A stretch of DNA of 35,294 nucleotides from Streptococcus sanguinis. Lineage in GTDB: Bacteria > Bacillota > Bacilli > Lactobacillales > Streptococcaceae. The DNA lies in the NCBI RefSeq assembly GCF_001078705.1, contig NZ_CDMW01000001.1, forward strand, positions 22,994 through 58,287, read 5' to 3'. This document shows positions 17,951 through 27,135 of the stretch, piece by piece. The notes under the pieces are model-generated. The model was not told the DNA's origin and searched no databases. It saw only the letters and a program-made list of their open reading frames with translations. Numbering within the stretch: position 1 is the first letter of the stretch; each line of letters starts with the position of its first letter. The translations under genes and the position numbers were made by a program.

Positions 17951-18589
17951 ATGTCTGATGAAGAGAAATTGCTGAAAAGATTGACAGCGTATCTGTCAGA
18001 CGACCAAAAACATACCATACGTATATACGGTCATGGTGCTTCGGGCAAGTCAACTTTTGCTCGAAAACTCCAACTAATATTGGGTGAGGAACGAGCCAAT
18101 CTGCTGGAAACAGATCCTTATGTAATTACTGGGGAGTATCGAGATTTGCTCAGTTCCAAAGATTTTCCTCATCAAAAAGTCACAGCTTGCCTCCCAGCCG
18201 TTCATGAACTAAGCAGTCTGGAGCGAGATATTTGTGCCTTGCAGTCTGGTCTGGATATTCTGACCATTGGCACAGCTTGGTCGCCTAGCTTGCGTTTATC
18301 AGCCCGAAAGCCGATTTTAATAGTAGAAGGCATGTCGACTGCCTTTTTGTCTGAAAGTTTGTTTGATTTGTCGATTTGCTTTTACACGGATGATCAGACC
18401 GAGTTAGAACGACGCTTGGCAAGGGATGTGGCTGTGCGAGAGCGCAGGTCAGATTGGATAAAGCAGACACATCTAGCTCGGCGAGAGCAATATAGGCACT
18501 TCTATCAGCCCTATCTAGTAGCTGCCGACCTTGTCATCTGCCAGTCGGACAACAGCATTCGCATCGAAAAGGACAGCCCCATACTATAA
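17951..18589 (+). CDS. Uridine-kinase-like P-loop protein
   Basis: This 212-residue protein has a Walker A motif (YGHGASGKST, residues ~26-35), LIVEGMSTAF in the Walker B position, and an Arg-rich lid (RRLARDVAVRERR). This matches the uridine kinase/phosphoribulokinase fold. The exact substrate is uncertain. The start at 17951 is taken because AAAGGGGAAG lies just before it; a longer frame to 17852 would overlap tgt by 74 nt. It lies 25 nt after tgt and probably shares its transcript. A terminator follows. Confidence 0.85.
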   Translation: MSDEEKLLKRLTAYLSDDQKHTIRIYGHGASGKSTFARKLQLILGEERANLLETDPYVITGEYRDLLSSKDFPHQKVTACLPAVHELSSLERDICALQSGLDILTIGTAWSPSLRLSARKPILIVEGMSTAFLSESLFDLSICFYTDDQTELERRLARDVAVRERRSDWIKQTHLARREQYRHFYQPYLVAADLVICQSDNSIRIEKDSPIL

Positions 18590-18795
18590 AATAAAGTAGC
18601 CAAGGGTAAATTTTCATTTTTTATCTCACTGATGTGCGTCAGTGGGATTTTGTATTTTCTGAATACAAACTCGAATAAATTGGTGAAAAAGTCTAAATTT
18701 TCTTCTAGATAGTGACTTACAAGACTTATAAATTGTTTAGAAAACACTTTCATAAAAAATTATCCTAAAAATCTTTAAAAAATTACTCAAATCCC
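18590..18795 (+). other. Intergenic, AT-rich, mostly featureless apart from a terminator
   Basis: The 373-nt gap between the uridine-kinase-like gene and rpsJ contains a terminator (18624-18657), an AT-rich stretch with A-tracts that may act as an upstream element, and then the S10 promoter and leader, listed separately. No gene is supported in it. Confidence 0.6.
18624..18657 (+). terminator. Rho-independent terminator
   Basis: TCTCACTGA (18624-18632) pairs with TCAGTGGGA (18639-18647) with one G-U, and is followed by TTTTGTATTTT. It ends the tgt-kinase transcript. Confidence 0.8.
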
Positions 18796-18824
18796 TTGCA
18801 ATGACTGGTTCTTTGTGTTAAGAT
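18796..18824 (+). promoter_or_regulatory. Promoter of the S10-spc ribosomal operon
   Basis: TTGCAA (18796-18801) is followed after 17 bp by TAAGAT (18819-18824), with TGT directly before the -10. The same -35 hexamer and spacing recur in front of infA. Confidence 0.8.
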
Positions 18825-18830
18825 ACTATG

Positions 18831-18962
18831 GTGCTGTAAAAATACAGTGTGTAGCTTTGATGCAAGAGGTTGCGACACGCTCGGTTGCATTGCCACGCAA
18901 TCCCCTGTCGGTTTTCTTGTGGAGCTAGCCTATTATCTTAAATAGACGAAAAGGAGAAAAAG
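18831..18962 (+). promoter_or_regulatory. Structured leader of the S10 operon
   Basis: About 130 nt separate the promoter from rpsJ. CTGTA (18834-18838) pairs with TACAG (18843-18847). ATGCAA (18860-18865) pairs with TTGCAT (18885-18890), enclosing GCG/CGC. Alternatively TTGCG (18870-18874) pairs with CGCAA (18896-18900), which cannot coexist with the former. In E. coli protein L4 controls this operon through the leader. A similar role here is an inference. Confidence 0.55.
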
Positions 18963-19271
18963 ATGGCAAACAAAAAAATCCGCATCCGTTTGAAAGCTTA
19001 CGAACATCGTACACTTGATACAGCGGCTGCAAAAATCGTAGAAACTGCTACTCGTACTGGTGCTGAAGTTGCGGGTCCAATCCCACTTCCAACTGAGCGC
19101 AGCCTCTACACAATCATTCGTGCGACTCACAAATACAAAGACTCTCGCGAACAATTTGAAATGCGTACTCACAAACGCTTGATCGACATCATCAACCCAA
19201 CTCAAAAAACAGTTGACGCTTTGATGAAGTTGGATCTTCCAAGTGGTGTGAACGTAGAGATTAAACTTTAA
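18963..19271 (+). CDS. rpsJ: 30S ribosomal protein S10
   Basis: S10 is part of the 30S head and, as NusE, of the rRNA antitermination complex that acts at boxA. The 102-residue length is normal and the sequence has the expected opening ([15 protein letters not shown]) and the VNVEIKL end. It is the first gene of the supercluster, with an AAGGAG site. The neighbouring rrn leader at the right end of the window contains a boxA-like site for NusB-S10. Confidence 0.98.
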   Translation: MANKKIRIRLKAYEHRTLDTAAAKIVETATRTGAEVAGPIPLPTERSLYTIIRATHKYKDSREQFEMRTHKRLIDIINPTQKTVDALMKLDLPSGVNVEIKL

Positions 19272-19355
19272 TCTAAAGCTTGATCTAAACCAGAGCATGA
19301 AAAACGCTCGTTAAAAACTTTTTGAAAAAAATTATAGAAAAGGAAACATTTTCTC

Positions 19356-19982
19356 ATGACAAAAGGAATCTTAGGGAAAAAAGTGGGAATGACTCAAATC
19401 TTCACTGAAGCTGGCGAATTAATCCCTGTAACTGTTGTTGAAGCAGCTCCAAACGTTGTTCTTCAAGTGAAAACAGTTGAAACAGATGGTTACAACGCAG
19501 TTCAAGTTGGTTTTGATGACCTTCGTGACGTATTGAGCAACAAACCTGCCAAAGGCCATGTAGCGAAAGCTAACACAGCTCCTAAGCGCTTCATTCGTGA
19601 ATTCAAAAACATTGAAGGCTTGGAAGTAGGAGCAGAAATCACTGTCGATACATTCGAAGCTGGTGATGTTGTTGATGTAACAGGAACTTCAAAAGGTAAA
19701 GGTTTCCAAGGTGTTATCAAACGCCACGGCCAATCTCGTGGTCCAATGGCTCACGGTTCACGTTACCACCGTCGTCCTGGTTCAATGGGGCCAGTTGCGC
19801 CAAACCGCGTGTTCAAAAACAAACGCTTGGCTGGACGTATGGGTGGCAACCGTGTAACGATTCAAAACCTTGAAATCGTACAGGTTGTTCCAGAGAAGAA
19901 CGTTATCCTGATTAAAGGTAACGTACCAGGTGCTAAGAAATCTCTTATCACTATCAAGTCAGCAGTTAAAGCTGGTAAATAA
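19356..19982 (+). CDS. rplC: 50S ribosomal protein L3
   Basis: L3 is an early assembly protein near the peptidyl transferase centre. The 208 residues start [13 protein letters not shown] and contain the long extension with [13 protein letters not shown] that reaches into 23S rRNA. The ribosome binding site AAAGGA is about 11 nt from the ATG, slightly long. The 84-nt spacer before it has a weak hairpin (GAGC/GCTC). Confidence 0.98.
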   Translation: MTKGILGKKVGMTQIFTEAGELIPVTVVEAAPNVVLQVKTVETDGYNAVQVGFDDLRDVLSNKPAKGHVAKANTAPKRFIREFKNIEGLEVGAEITVDTFEAGDVVDVTGTSKGKGFQGVIKRHGQSRGPMAHGSRYHRRPGSMGPVAPNRVFKNKRLAGRMGGNRVTIQNLEIVQVVPEKNVILIKGNVPGAKKSLITIKSAVKAGK

Positions 19983-20006
19983 TAAAGAAAGGGGAAATCA
20001 GTCACA

Positions 20007-20630
20007 ATGGCAAACGTAAAATTATTTGACCAAACTGGTAAAGAAGCTGGTGAAGTAGTTCTGAACGATGCGGTCTTTGGTATTGAACCAAATGAATCAG
20101 TTGTCTTTGATGTTATCATCAGCCAACGCGCTAGCCTTCGTCAAGGAACTCACGCTGTTAAAAACCGTTCTGCAGTATCAGGCGGCGGACGCAAACCATG
20201 GCGTCAAAAAGGAACTGGACGTGCTCGTCAAGGTTCTATCCGCTCTCCACAATGGCGTGGTGGTGGTATCGTATTCGGTCCAACTCCTCGTTCATATGCT
20301 TACAAACTTCCACGTAAAGTTCGTAGATTGGCATTGAAATCAGTTTACTCTGAAAAAGTTGCTGAAAACAAATTCGTAGCTGTAGACAGCCTTTCATTTA
20401 CAGCTCCAAAAACTGCTGAGTTTGCAAAAATGCTTGCTGCACTGAGCATTGATACAAAAGTTCTTGTTATCCTTGAAGAAGGAAATGAATTCGCTGCACT
20501 TTCAGCTCGCAACCTTCCAAACGTGAAAGTTGCAACTGCAACAACTGCAAGCGTTCTGGACATCGTAAACAGCGATAAACTTCTGGTTACTCAGGCAGCT
20601 ATCTCTAAAATTGAGGAGGTTCTTGCATAA
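20007..20630 (+). CDS. rplD: 50S ribosomal protein L4
   Basis: L4 lines the peptide exit tunnel and, in E. coli, represses its own operon by acting on the S10 leader. The 207-residue protein has the tunnel loop with [19 protein letters not shown]. Its stop overlaps the start of rplW by one base (TAATG), so the two are coupled. Confidence 0.98.
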   Translation: MANVKLFDQTGKEAGEVVLNDAVFGIEPNESVVFDVIISQRASLRQGTHAVKNRSAVSGGGRKPWRQKGTGRARQGSIRSPQWRGGGIVFGPTPRSYAYKLPRKVRRLALKSVYSEKVAENKFVAVDSLSFTAPKTAEFAKMLAALSIDTKVLVILEEGNEFAALSARNLPNVKVATATTASVLDIVNSDKLLVTQAAISKIEEVLA

Positions 20631-20926
20631 TGAATTTGTACGACGTAATCAAAAAACCTGTTATCACTGAAGGCTCAATGGCTCAGTACGAAGCAGGCAA
20701 ATACGTATTTGAAGTGGACACTCGCGCTCACAAACTCTTGATCAAGCAAGCTATTGAAGCTGCTTTTGAAGGAGTTAAGGTTGCTAACGTTAACACTATC
20801 AATGTAAAACCAAAAGCAAAACGCGTTGGACGTTACACTGGTTTTACAAACAAAACTAAAAAAGCTATCGTAACACTGACAGCTGATTCTAAAGCAATCG
20901 AGTTGTTCGGTGCAGAAGAAGAATAA
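20630..20926 (+). CDS. rplW: 50S ribosomal protein L23
   Basis: L23 sits at the tunnel exit and is the docking site for trigger factor and SRP. The 98-residue protein begins [15 protein letters not shown], which is typical. The AGGAGG site lies inside the end of rplD. Confidence 0.98.
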   Translation: MNLYDVIKKPVITEGSMAQYEAGKYVFEVDTRAHKLLIKQAIEAAFEGVKVANVNTINVKPKAKRVGRYTGFTNKTKKAIVTLTADSKAIELFGAEEE

Positions 20927-20943
20927 TCTAAGGAGGAAATATC

Positions 20944-21777
20944 GTGGGAATTCGTGTTTATAAACCAACAACAAACGGTCGCCGTAATATGACTTCTTTG
21001 GATTTCGCTGAAATCACTACCAGCACTCCAGAAAAATCTTTGCTTGTTTCTTTGAAGAGCAAGGCTGGTCGTAACAACAACGGTCGCATCACTGTTCGTC
21101 ACCAAGGTGGCGGCCACAAGCGTCACTACCGTTTGATTGACTTCAAGCGTAACAAAGACGCTGTTGAAGCAGTTGTAAAAACAATCGAGTATGATCCAAA
21201 TCGTTCAGCAAACATCGCTTTGGTTCACTACACTGACGGTGTGAAAGCTTATATCATCGCTCCTAAAGGTCTTGAAGTTGGTCAACGTATCGTTTCAGGT
21301 CCTGAAGCAGATATCAAAGTCGGAAACGCTCTTCCGCTTGCAAACATCCCAGTTGGTACTTTGGTGCACAACATTGAGTTGAAGCCAGGCCGCGGCGGAG
21401 AATTGGTTCGTGCTGCTGGAGCTTCTGCTCAAGTATTGGGTCAAGAAGGTAAGTACACTCTTGTTCGTCTTCAATCAGGCGAAGTTCGTATGATTCTTGG
21501 TACTTGCCGCGCTACAGTTGGTGTTGTCGGAAACGAACAACATGGACTTGTAAACCTTGGTAAAGCAGGACGTAGCCGTTGGAAAGGTATCCGCCCAACA
21601 GTTCGTGGTTCTGTAATGAACCCTAACGATCACCCACACGGTGGTGGTGAAGGTAAAGCACCAGTTGGTCGTAAAGCGCCTTCTACTCCATGGGGCAAAC
21701 CTGCTCTTGGACTTAAAACTCGTAACAAAAAAGCGAAATCTGACAAACTTATCGTTCGTCGTCGCAACGAGAAATAA
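20944..21777 (+). CDS. rplB: 50S ribosomal protein L2
   Basis: L2 is essential for subunit joining and peptidyl transfer. The 277-residue protein has the conserved C-terminal region [16 protein letters not shown] with the functionally important His, and the [19 protein letters not shown] segment near the N-terminus. The start is GTG with AAGGAGG before it. Confidence 0.98.
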   Translation: MGIRVYKPTTNGRRNMTSLDFAEITTSTPEKSLLVSLKSKAGRNNNGRITVRHQGGGHKRHYRLIDFKRNKDAVEAVVKTIEYDPNRSANIALVHYTDGVKAYIIAPKGLEVGQRIVSGPEADIKVGNALPLANIPVGTLVHNIELKPGRGGELVRAAGASAQVLGQEGKYTLVRLQSGEVRMILGTCRATVGVVGNEQHGLVNLGKAGRSRWKGIRPTVRGSVMNPNDHPHGGGEGKAPVGRKAPSTPWGKPALGLKTRNKKAKSDKLIVRRRNEK

Positions 21778-21806
21778 TTTAAAACAATCTATCCGCCAGC
21801 TCGGTA

Positions 21807-21824
21807 GCGCTGCTTAGTCAGCGC
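21807..21824 (+). other. Hairpin in the rplB-rpsS spacer
   Basis: GCGCTG (21807-21812) pairs with CAGCGC (21819-21824); flanking CCAGC and GCTGTGG may extend it. No T-run follows, so it is not a terminator. It may be an mRNA processing or stability element. Confidence 0.5.
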
Positions 21825-21862
21825 AGGCCGCTGTGGTACTTATTTAAAGGAGAAAATATAAA

Positions 21863-22144
21863 ATGGGACGCAGTCTTAAAAAAGGACCTTTCGTCGATGA
21901 GCATCTGATGAAGAAAGTTGAAGCTCAAGCTAACGACGAAAAGAAAAAAGTCATCAAAACTTGGTCACGTCGTTCAACGATCTTCCCAAGTTTCATTGGT
22001 TACACAATCGCAGTTTATGACGGACGTAAACACGTGCCTGTTTACATCCAGGAAGACATGGTAGGTCACAAGCTTGGTGAATTTGCGCCAACTCGTACTT
22101 ACAAGGGTCACGCTGCAGACGACAAGAAAACACGTAGAAAATAA
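21863..22144 (+). CDS. rpsS: 30S ribosomal protein S19
   Basis: S19 is in the 30S head and contacts the A-site finger. The 93-residue protein begins [15 protein letters not shown] and has [16 protein letters not shown], both hallmark sequences. It follows rplB after an 85-nt spacer with a hairpin. Confidence 0.98.
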
Positions 22145-22155
22145 GGAGAACATAA

Positions 22156-22500
22156 ATGGCAGAAATTACTTCAGCTAAAGCAATGGCTCGTACAGTGCGT
22201 GTTTCACCTCGTAAATCTCGTCTGGTTCTTGACAATATTCGTGGTAAAAACGTCGCTGACGCAATCGCAATCTTGAAATTCACGCCAAACAAAGCTGCTG
22301 GCATTATCGAAAAAGTTTTGAACTCTGCAATCGCTAATGCTGAAAACAACTTTGGTTTGGAAAAAGCAAACTTGGTAGTATCTGAAGCTTTCGCAAACGA
22401 AGGACCAACTATGAAACGTTTCCGTCCACGCGCTAAAGGTTCAGCTTCACCAATCAACAAACGCACAAGCCACATCACTGTGGTCGTTGCAGAAAAATAA
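22156..22500 (+). CDS. rplV: 50S ribosomal protein L22
   Basis: L22 lines the exit tunnel and is a site of macrolide resistance mutations. The 114-residue protein has the tunnel hairpin near [23 protein letters not shown] with no insertion. AAGGAG precedes its ATG by normal distance. Confidence 0.98.
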   Translation: MAEITSAKAMARTVRVSPRKSRLVLDNIRGKNVADAIAILKFTPNKAAGIIEKVLNSAIANAENNFGLEKANLVVSEAFANEGPTMKRFRPRAKGSASPINKRTSHITVVVAEK

Positions 22501-22512
22501 GGAGGTAACATC

Positions 22513-23166
22513 GTGGGTCAAAAAGTACATCCAATTGGTATGCGTGTCGGCATCATCCGTGATTGGGATGCCAAATGGTATGCTGAAAAAGAATACGCGG
22601 ATTACCTTCATGAAGATCTTGCAATCCGTAAATTCGTTCAAAAAGAATTAGCTGACGCAGCAATTTCAACTATTGAAATTGAACGCGCAGTAAACAAAGT
22701 AAACGTTTCTCTTCACACTGCTAAGCCAGGTATGGTTATCGGTAAAGGTGGAGCAAACGTTGATGCACTTCGTGCAAAACTCAACAAATTGACTGGAAAA
22801 CAAGTCCACATCAACATCATCGAAATCAAGCGTCCTGACTTGGATGCGCATCTGGTTGGTGAAGGAATTGCTCGCCAGCTTGAGCAGCGTGTTGCTTTCC
22901 GTCGTGCTCAAAAACAAGCTATCCAACGTACAATGCGTGCGGGAGCTAAAGGAATCAAAACTCAAGTATCAGGTCGTTTGAACGGTGCAGATATTGCCCG
23001 CAGCGAAGGTTACTCTGAGGGAACTGTTCCGCTTCATACACTTCGTGCGGATATCGATTACGCTTGGGAAGAAGCTGACACTACTTACGGTAAACTGGGT
23101 GTTAAAGTCTGGATCTACCGTGGAGAAGTCCTTCCAGCTCGTAAAAACACTAAAGGAGGTAAATAA
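22513..23166 (+). CDS. rpsC: 30S ribosomal protein S3
   Basis: S3 forms part of the mRNA entry tunnel and helicase. The 217-residue protein has the KH-domain [11 protein letters not shown] (GxxG) and [23 protein letters not shown]. The start is GTG, 5 bases after AAGGAGG. Confidence 0.98.
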   Translation: MGQKVHPIGMRVGIIRDWDAKWYAEKEYADYLHEDLAIRKFVQKELADAAISTIEIERAVNKVNVSLHTAKPGMVIGKGGANVDALRAKLNKLTGKQVHINIIEIKRPDLDAHLVGEGIARQLEQRVAFRRAQKQAIQRTMRAGAKGIKTQVSGRLNGADIARSEGYSEGTVPLHTLRADIDYAWEEADTTYGKLGVKVWIYRGEVLPARKNTKGGK

Positions 23167-23169
23167 CCA

Positions 23170-23583
23170 ATGTTAGTACCTAAACGTGTTAAACACCGTC
23201 GCGAATTCCGTGGAAAAATGCGCGGTGAAGCTAAAGGCGGAAAAGAAGTAGCATTTGGAGAATACGGTCTTCAAGCAACTACTAGCCACTGGATCACTAA
23301 CCGCCAAATCGAAGCTGCCCGTATCGCTATGACTCGTTACATGAAACGTGGTGGTAAAGTTTGGATTAAAATCTTCCCACACAAATCATACACTGCAAAA
23401 GCTATCGGTGTACGGATGGGATCTGGTAAAGGTGCTCCAGAAGGATGGGTTGCACCAGTTAAGCGTGGCAAAGTAATGTTTGAAGTTGCTGGCGTTTCAG
23501 AAGAAATCGCTCGCGAAGCGCTTCGCCTTGCAAGCCACAAACTTCCAGTTAAATGTAAATTCGTAAAACGTGAAGCAGAATAA
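23170..23583 (+). CDS. rplP: 50S ribosomal protein L16
   Basis: L16 helps place tRNA in the A and P sites. The 137-residue protein begins [16 protein letters not shown] and contains [14 protein letters not shown], where the conserved Arg next to it (MGSG preceded by VR) is a modification site in some bacteria. It follows rpsC after 3 nt. Confidence 0.98.
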   Translation: MLVPKRVKHRREFRGKMRGEAKGGKEVAFGEYGLQATTSHWITNRQIEAARIAMTRYMKRGGKVWIKIFPHKSYTAKAIGVRMGSGKGAPEGWVAPVKRGKVMFEVAGVSEEIAREALRLASHKLPVKCKFVKREAE

Positions 23584-23592
23584 GGAGAAGGC

Positions 23593-23799
23593 ATGAAACT
23601 TAATGAAGTAAAAGAATTTGTTAAAGAACTTCGTGGTCTTTCTCAAGAAGAACTCGCGAAGCGTGAAAATGAATTGAAGAAAGAATTGTTTGATCTTCGT
23701 TTCCAAGCAGCTGCTGGCCAATTGGAGCAGACAGCTCGACTGAAAGAAGTGAAAAAACAAATCGCTCGTATCAAAACTGTTCAATCAGAAGTTAAATAA
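23593..23799 (+). CDS. rpmC: 50S ribosomal protein L29
   Basis: L29 is a small helical hairpin at the exit tunnel. The 68-residue protein begins [18 protein letters not shown] and contains [15 protein letters not shown]. The AAGGAG site overlaps the rplP stop. Confidence 0.97.
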   Translation: MKLNEVKEFVKELRGLSQEELAKRENELKKELFDLRFQAAAGQLEQTARLKEVKKQIARIKTVQSEVK

Positions 23800-23822
23800 T
23801 AGACTAGGGAAGGAGAATTTCA

Positions 23823-24083
23823 ATGGAACGCAATAATCGTAAAGTTCTTGTCGGACGCGTTGTTTCTGACAAAATGGACAAAACAATCACAGTTGTAGTT
23901 GAAACTAAACGTAACCACCCAGTCTATGGTAAACGTATTAACTACTCTAAGAAGTACAAAGCACATGACGAAAACAATGTTGCCAAAGAAGGCGATATCG
24001 TTCGTATCATGGAAACTCGTCCGCTTTCAGCTACAAAACGCTTCCGTCTTGTAGAAGTCGTTGAAGAAGCGGTTATCATCTAA
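23823..24083 (+). CDS. rpsQ: 30S ribosomal protein S17
   Basis: S17 is a primary 16S binding protein with an OB fold. The 86-residue protein has [18 protein letters not shown] and [18 protein letters not shown]. Its GGAG site is at normal distance. Confidence 0.98.
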
Positions 24084-24108
24084 TCAAACCAGAAAGGAGA
24101 AAACTTAA

Positions 24109-24477
24109 ATGATTCAAACAGAAACTCGTTTGAAAGTTGCCGACAACAGCGGCGCTCGCGAAATCTTGACAATCAAAGTTCTTGGTGGCTCAGGACGTAA
24201 GTTCGCTAACATCGGTGATGTAATCGTTGCGTCTGTAAAACAAGCTACTCCTGGTGGTGCGGTTAAGAAAGGTGACGTTGTAAAAGCTGTTATCGTTCGT
24301 ACTAAATCAGGTGCTCGTCGTAAAGATGGTTCATACATCAAATTTGACGAAAACGCTGCAGTCATCATCCGTGAAGACAAAACTCCTCGCGGAACTCGTA
24401 TCTTCGGCCCAGTTGCTCGTGAATTGCGTGACGGCGGCTTCATGAAGATCGTATCATTGGCTCCAGAAGTGCTTTAA
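24109..24477 (+). CDS. rplN: 50S ribosomal protein L14
   Basis: L14 is at the subunit interface and contacts initiation and silencing factors. The 122-residue protein begins [18 protein letters not shown] and has [17 protein letters not shown] 74-nt spacer with two hairpins separates it from rplX. Confidence 0.98.
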   Translation: MIQTETRLKVADNSGAREILTIKVLGGSGRKFANIGDVIVASVKQATPGGAVKKGDVVKAVIVRTKSGARRKDGSYIKFDENAAVIIREDKTPRGTRIFGPVARELRDGGFMKIVSLAPEVL

Positions 24478-24498
24478 TCAAAATTAACAAACACAGTC

Positions 24499-24528
24499 CC
24501 CTGACAAAAGTCAGGGTGCCCTATGGGC
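24499..24528 (+). other. Tandem hairpins in the rplN-rplX spacer
   Basis: CCCTGAC (24499-24505) pairs with GTCAGGG (24510-24516) around AAAA, and directly after it GCCC (24518-24521) pairs with GGGC (24525-24528). The pair is too far from a T-run to terminate. Confidence 0.6.
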
Positions 24529-24551
24529 GTAAGAATTAAGAGGAGAAATAA

Positions 24552-24857
24552 ATGTTTGTAAAAAAAGGCGACAAAGTTCGCGTAATTGCTGGTAAAGACA
24601 AGGGTGTTGAAGCACTTGTTGTTACAGCTCTTCCAAAAGTAAACAAAGTTGTTGTTGAAGGTGTAAACATCGTTAAGAAACACCAAAAGCCAAATAACGA
24701 AAACCCTCAAGGTGCTATCGTGGAAAAAGAAGCACCAATCCATGTGTCAAACGTTCAAGTTCTTGACAAAAAAGGTGTTGCAGGACGTGTTGGCTACAAG
24801 TTTGTAGACGGCAAAAAAGTTCGTTACAATAAAAAATCAGGCGAAGTGCTTGACTAA
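24552..24857 (+). CDS. rplX: 50S ribosomal protein L24
   Basis: L24 starts 50S assembly. The 101-residue protein has the KOW motif ([15 protein letters not shown]) near its start and [15 protein letters not shown] near its end. AGAGGAG precedes the ATG. Confidence 0.98.
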
Positions 24858-24880
24858 TCACGAAGGAAAGGAGAAGTATA

Positions 24881-25423
24881 ATGGCAAATCGTTTAAAAGA
24901 AAAATATCTTAAAGAAGTAGTTCCTGCTTTGACTGAAAAGTTCAACTACTCATCTGTTATGGCTGTGCCAAAAGTGGATAAAATCGTTTTGAACATGGGT
25001 GTCGGTGACGCTGTATCAAACGCTAAAAACCTTGAAAAAGCTGCTGAAGAATTGGCTCTTATCTCAGGTCAAAAACCACTTATCACTAAAGCTAAAAAAT
25101 CAATCGCCGGCTTCCGTCTTCGTGAAGGTGTAGCGATCGGTGCTAAAGTAACCCTTCGTGGCGAACGTATGTATGAATTCTTGGATAAATTGGTTTCAGT
25201 TTCTCTTCCACGTGTTCGTGACTTCCACGGTGTTCCAACAAAATCTTTTGATGGACGCGGGAACTACACGCTTGGTGTGAAAGAACAATTGATCTTCCCA
25301 GAAATCAACTTTGATGACGTTGATAAGACTCGCGGTCTTGACATCGTTATCGTAACAACTGCTAACACTGACGAAGAGTCACGCGAATTGCTTACAGGCC
25401 TTGGAATGCCTTTTGCAAAATAA
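24881..25423 (+). CDS. rplE: 50S ribosomal protein L5
   Basis: L5 binds 5S rRNA and contacts P-site tRNA. The 180-residue protein has [33 protein letters not shown] and the RDFHGV loop. In E. coli the spc operon regulator S8 acts close to this gene; no equivalent S8 target was found here by eye. Confidence 0.98.
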
Positions 25424-25440
25424 TATAGGAGGTAGATCTA

Positions 25441-25710
25441 ATGGCTAAAAAATCAATGGTAGCTAGAGAGGCTAAACGCCAAAAAATTGTTGACCGTTAT
25501 GCTGAAAAACGTGCTGCATTAAAGGCGGCAGGGGACTATGAAGGTTTATCTAAATTACCTCGCAACGCCTCACCGACTCGTTTACATAATCGTTGTAAAG
25601 TTACTGGGCGCCCCCATTCAGTTTACCGCAAATTTGGCCTGAGTCGTATCGCTTTTCGCGAACTTGCTCATAAAGGTCAAATCCCTGGTGTAACAAAAGC
25701 ATCTTGGTAA
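25441..25710 (+). CDS. rpsN: 30S ribosomal protein S14, long zinc-independent form
   Basis: S14 is part of the 30S head. The 89-residue protein is the long form. The CXXC zinc pairs of the short (type Z, ~61 residue) form are missing ([10 protein letters not shown] and GLSRIAFR in their places). Its codon use differs from its neighbours: TTA three times, AGA, GGG and GCG appear, which the other ribosomal genes here avoid. An unusually long 213-nt spacer follows. Both hint that gene and spacer arrived by transfer or replacement; which form is ancestral here is uncertain. Confidence 0.96.
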   Translation: MAKKSMVAREAKRQKIVDRYAEKRAALKAAGDYEGLSKLPRNASPTRLHNRCKVTGRPHSVYRKFGLSRIAFRELAHKGQIPGVTKASW

Positions 25711-25751
25711 TATCATGATACAAAGAGCGTAACAACCACAGCAAAAATAGG

Positions 25752-25796
25752 AGATTTGGTATAGGAGCGATGCTCCAAAACAAATCTATCTTTTTT
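25752..25796 (+). terminator. Terminator-like hairpin inside the spc operon
   Basis: AGATTTG (25752-25758) pairs with CAAATCT (25781-25787), enclosing GGAGC/GCTCC with a GAT loop. A run of six T (25791-25796) follows after ATC. In the middle of an essential operon it can only be partial, or an attenuator. Confidence 0.55.
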
Positions 25797-25815
25797 GCCA
25801 AGGTTGTAGCTCGTG

Positions 25816-25841
25816 TTCAAATAAGAATTATCTTATTTGAA
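25816..25841 (+). other. Perfect hairpin in the rpsN-rpsH spacer
   Basis: TTCAAATAAG (25816-25825) pairs perfectly with CTTATTTGAA (25832-25841). A third hairpin, GCAAG/CTTGC, is at 25881-25895. Confidence 0.6.
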
Positions 25842-25923
25842 TGTATCAATACTATCTGAGCATAGCTCAATCATTAACTAGCAAGTGCAGCTTGCAAACT
25901 ACTAGTAAGAGGAGAAATATAAA

Positions 25924-26322
25924 ATGGTTATGACTGACCCAATTGCAGACTTTCTGACACGTATCCGTAATGCTAACCAAGCAAATCACGAAGTGCTTGA
26001 AGTGCCTGCATCAAACATCAAAAAAGGGATCGCTGAAATCCTGAAGCGTGAAGGTTTTGTAAAAAACGTTGAAATCATCGAAGATGACAAACAAGGCATC
26101 ATCCGTGTATTCCTTAAATACGGACAAAATGGTGAAAAAGTTATCACTGGTTTGAAACGCGTTTCAAAACCAGGTCTGCGTGTTTACAAGAAACGCGAAG
26201 ATCTTCCAAAAGTTCTGAACGGACTTGGAATTGCTATCCTTTCAACATCTGAAGGCTTGCTGACTGATAAAGAAGCACGCCAAAAGAATATTGGTGGAGA
26301 AGTTATCGCTTACGTTTGGTAA
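25924..26322 (+). CDS. rpsH: 30S ribosomal protein S8
   Basis: S8 binds the central domain of 16S rRNA and in E. coli represses the spc operon. The 132-residue protein has [15 protein letters not shown] and [15 protein letters not shown]. It has an AGAGGAG site. A second ATG (codon 3, MVM) is possible as a start but the first is better spaced. Confidence 0.98.
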   Translation: MVMTDPIADFLTRIRNANQANHEVLEVPASNIKKGIAEILKREGFVKNVEIIEDDKQGIIRVFLKYGQNGEKVITGLKRVSKPGLRVYKKREDLPKVLNGLGIAILSTSEGLLTDKEARQKNIGGEVIAYVW

Positions 26323-26457
26323 TATTTAGCTCCCAATTTCTTTGTGACTCTTCGTTATCGTCTCTTGCCTAACCCAAAGTTATGCCTGCGAGACGATGCC
26401 TAGATTCGCTTTGAAATTGAAACCTAAATATTCTTTTAAATCGAGAAATCGATTTAA
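26321..26457 (+). other. Nested long-range stems in the rpsH-rplF spacer
   Basis: AATATTTAG (26321-26329) pairs with CTAAATATT (26424-26432), CAATTTC (26334-26340) with GAAATTG (26413-26419), and ATCGTCTC (26357-26364) with GAGACGAT (26390-26397), all nested. Then TTAAATCGA (26436-26444) forms a perfect hairpin with TCGATTTAA (26449-26457) around GAAA. The outer arm begins at the rpsH stop codon. Confidence 0.6.
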
Positions 26458-26513
26458 GCCCCCCGTGAAAACTGGTCGTTTGCGGCCTGACAATCTAACA
26501 GGAGAATATATAC

Positions 26514-27050
26514 ATGTCACGTATTGGTAATAAAGTTATCGTGTTGCCTGCTGGTGTTGAACTCAGCAACAAAGACAACGTTGTAACTGTAAAAGGACCT
26601 AAAGGAGAACTGACTCGTGAGTTCTCAAAAGATATTGAAATCCGTGTGGAAGGAACTGAAGTAACTCTTCACCGTCCAAACGATTCAAAAGAAATGAAAA
26701 CAATCCACGGAACAACTCGTGCCCTTTTGAACAACATGGTTGTTGGTGTATCAGAAGGATTCAAGAAAGAACTTGAAATGCGTGGGGTTGGTTACCGTGC
26801 TCAACTTCAAGGCAAAAAGCTTGTACTTTCAGTTGGTAAATCTCATCCAGACGAAGTAGAAGCACCAGAAGGCATCACTTTTGAACTTCCAAACCCAACG
26901 ACTATCGTTATCAGCGGAATTTCAAAAGAAGTAGTTGGACAAACTGCAGCTTACGTACGTAGCCTGCGTGCTCCAGAGCCATACAAAGGTAAAGGTATCC
27001 GCTACGTTGATGAATTCGTTCGCCGTAAAGAAGGTAAAACTGGTAAATAA
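26514..27050 (+). CDS. rplF: 50S ribosomal protein L6
   Basis: L6 is near the factor-binding centre. The 178-residue protein has two similar domains and the C-terminal signature [19 protein letters not shown] precedes its ATG. Confidence 0.98.
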   Translation: MSRIGNKVIVLPAGVELSNKDNVVTVKGPKGELTREFSKDIEIRVEGTEVTLHRPNDSKEMKTIHGTTRALLNNMVVGVSEGFKKELEMRGVGYRAQLQGKKLVLSVGKSHPDEVEAPEGITFELPNPTTIVISGISKEVVGQTAAYVRSLRAPEPYKGKGIRYVDEFVRRKEGKTGK

Positions 27051-27051
27051 T

Positions 27052-27111
27052 CTTGTCTGGCTGATTTTTTTAGCCAAACAAGTTGTTTCCCAAGGTTGTG
27101 CATAAGCACAA
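27052..27111 (+). other. Two hairpins in the rplF-rplR spacer
   Basis: CTTGT-TGGCT (27052-27062) pairs with AGCCA-ACAAG (27072-27082) with one C-A mismatch; its T-run is in the loop. TTGTGC (27096-27101) pairs with GCACAA (27106-27111) around ATAA. Confidence 0.55.
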
Positions 27112-27135
27112 GATTAAAATTAAGAGGTGAAAATT

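Noticed and set aside
18511-18753. Minus-strand frame of 80 codons with a weak AGGA site
   Set aside because: It overlaps the end of the uridine-kinase-like gene and its terminator, has low-complexity AT-rich composition and no recognisable family. Kept as unlikely rather than impossible.
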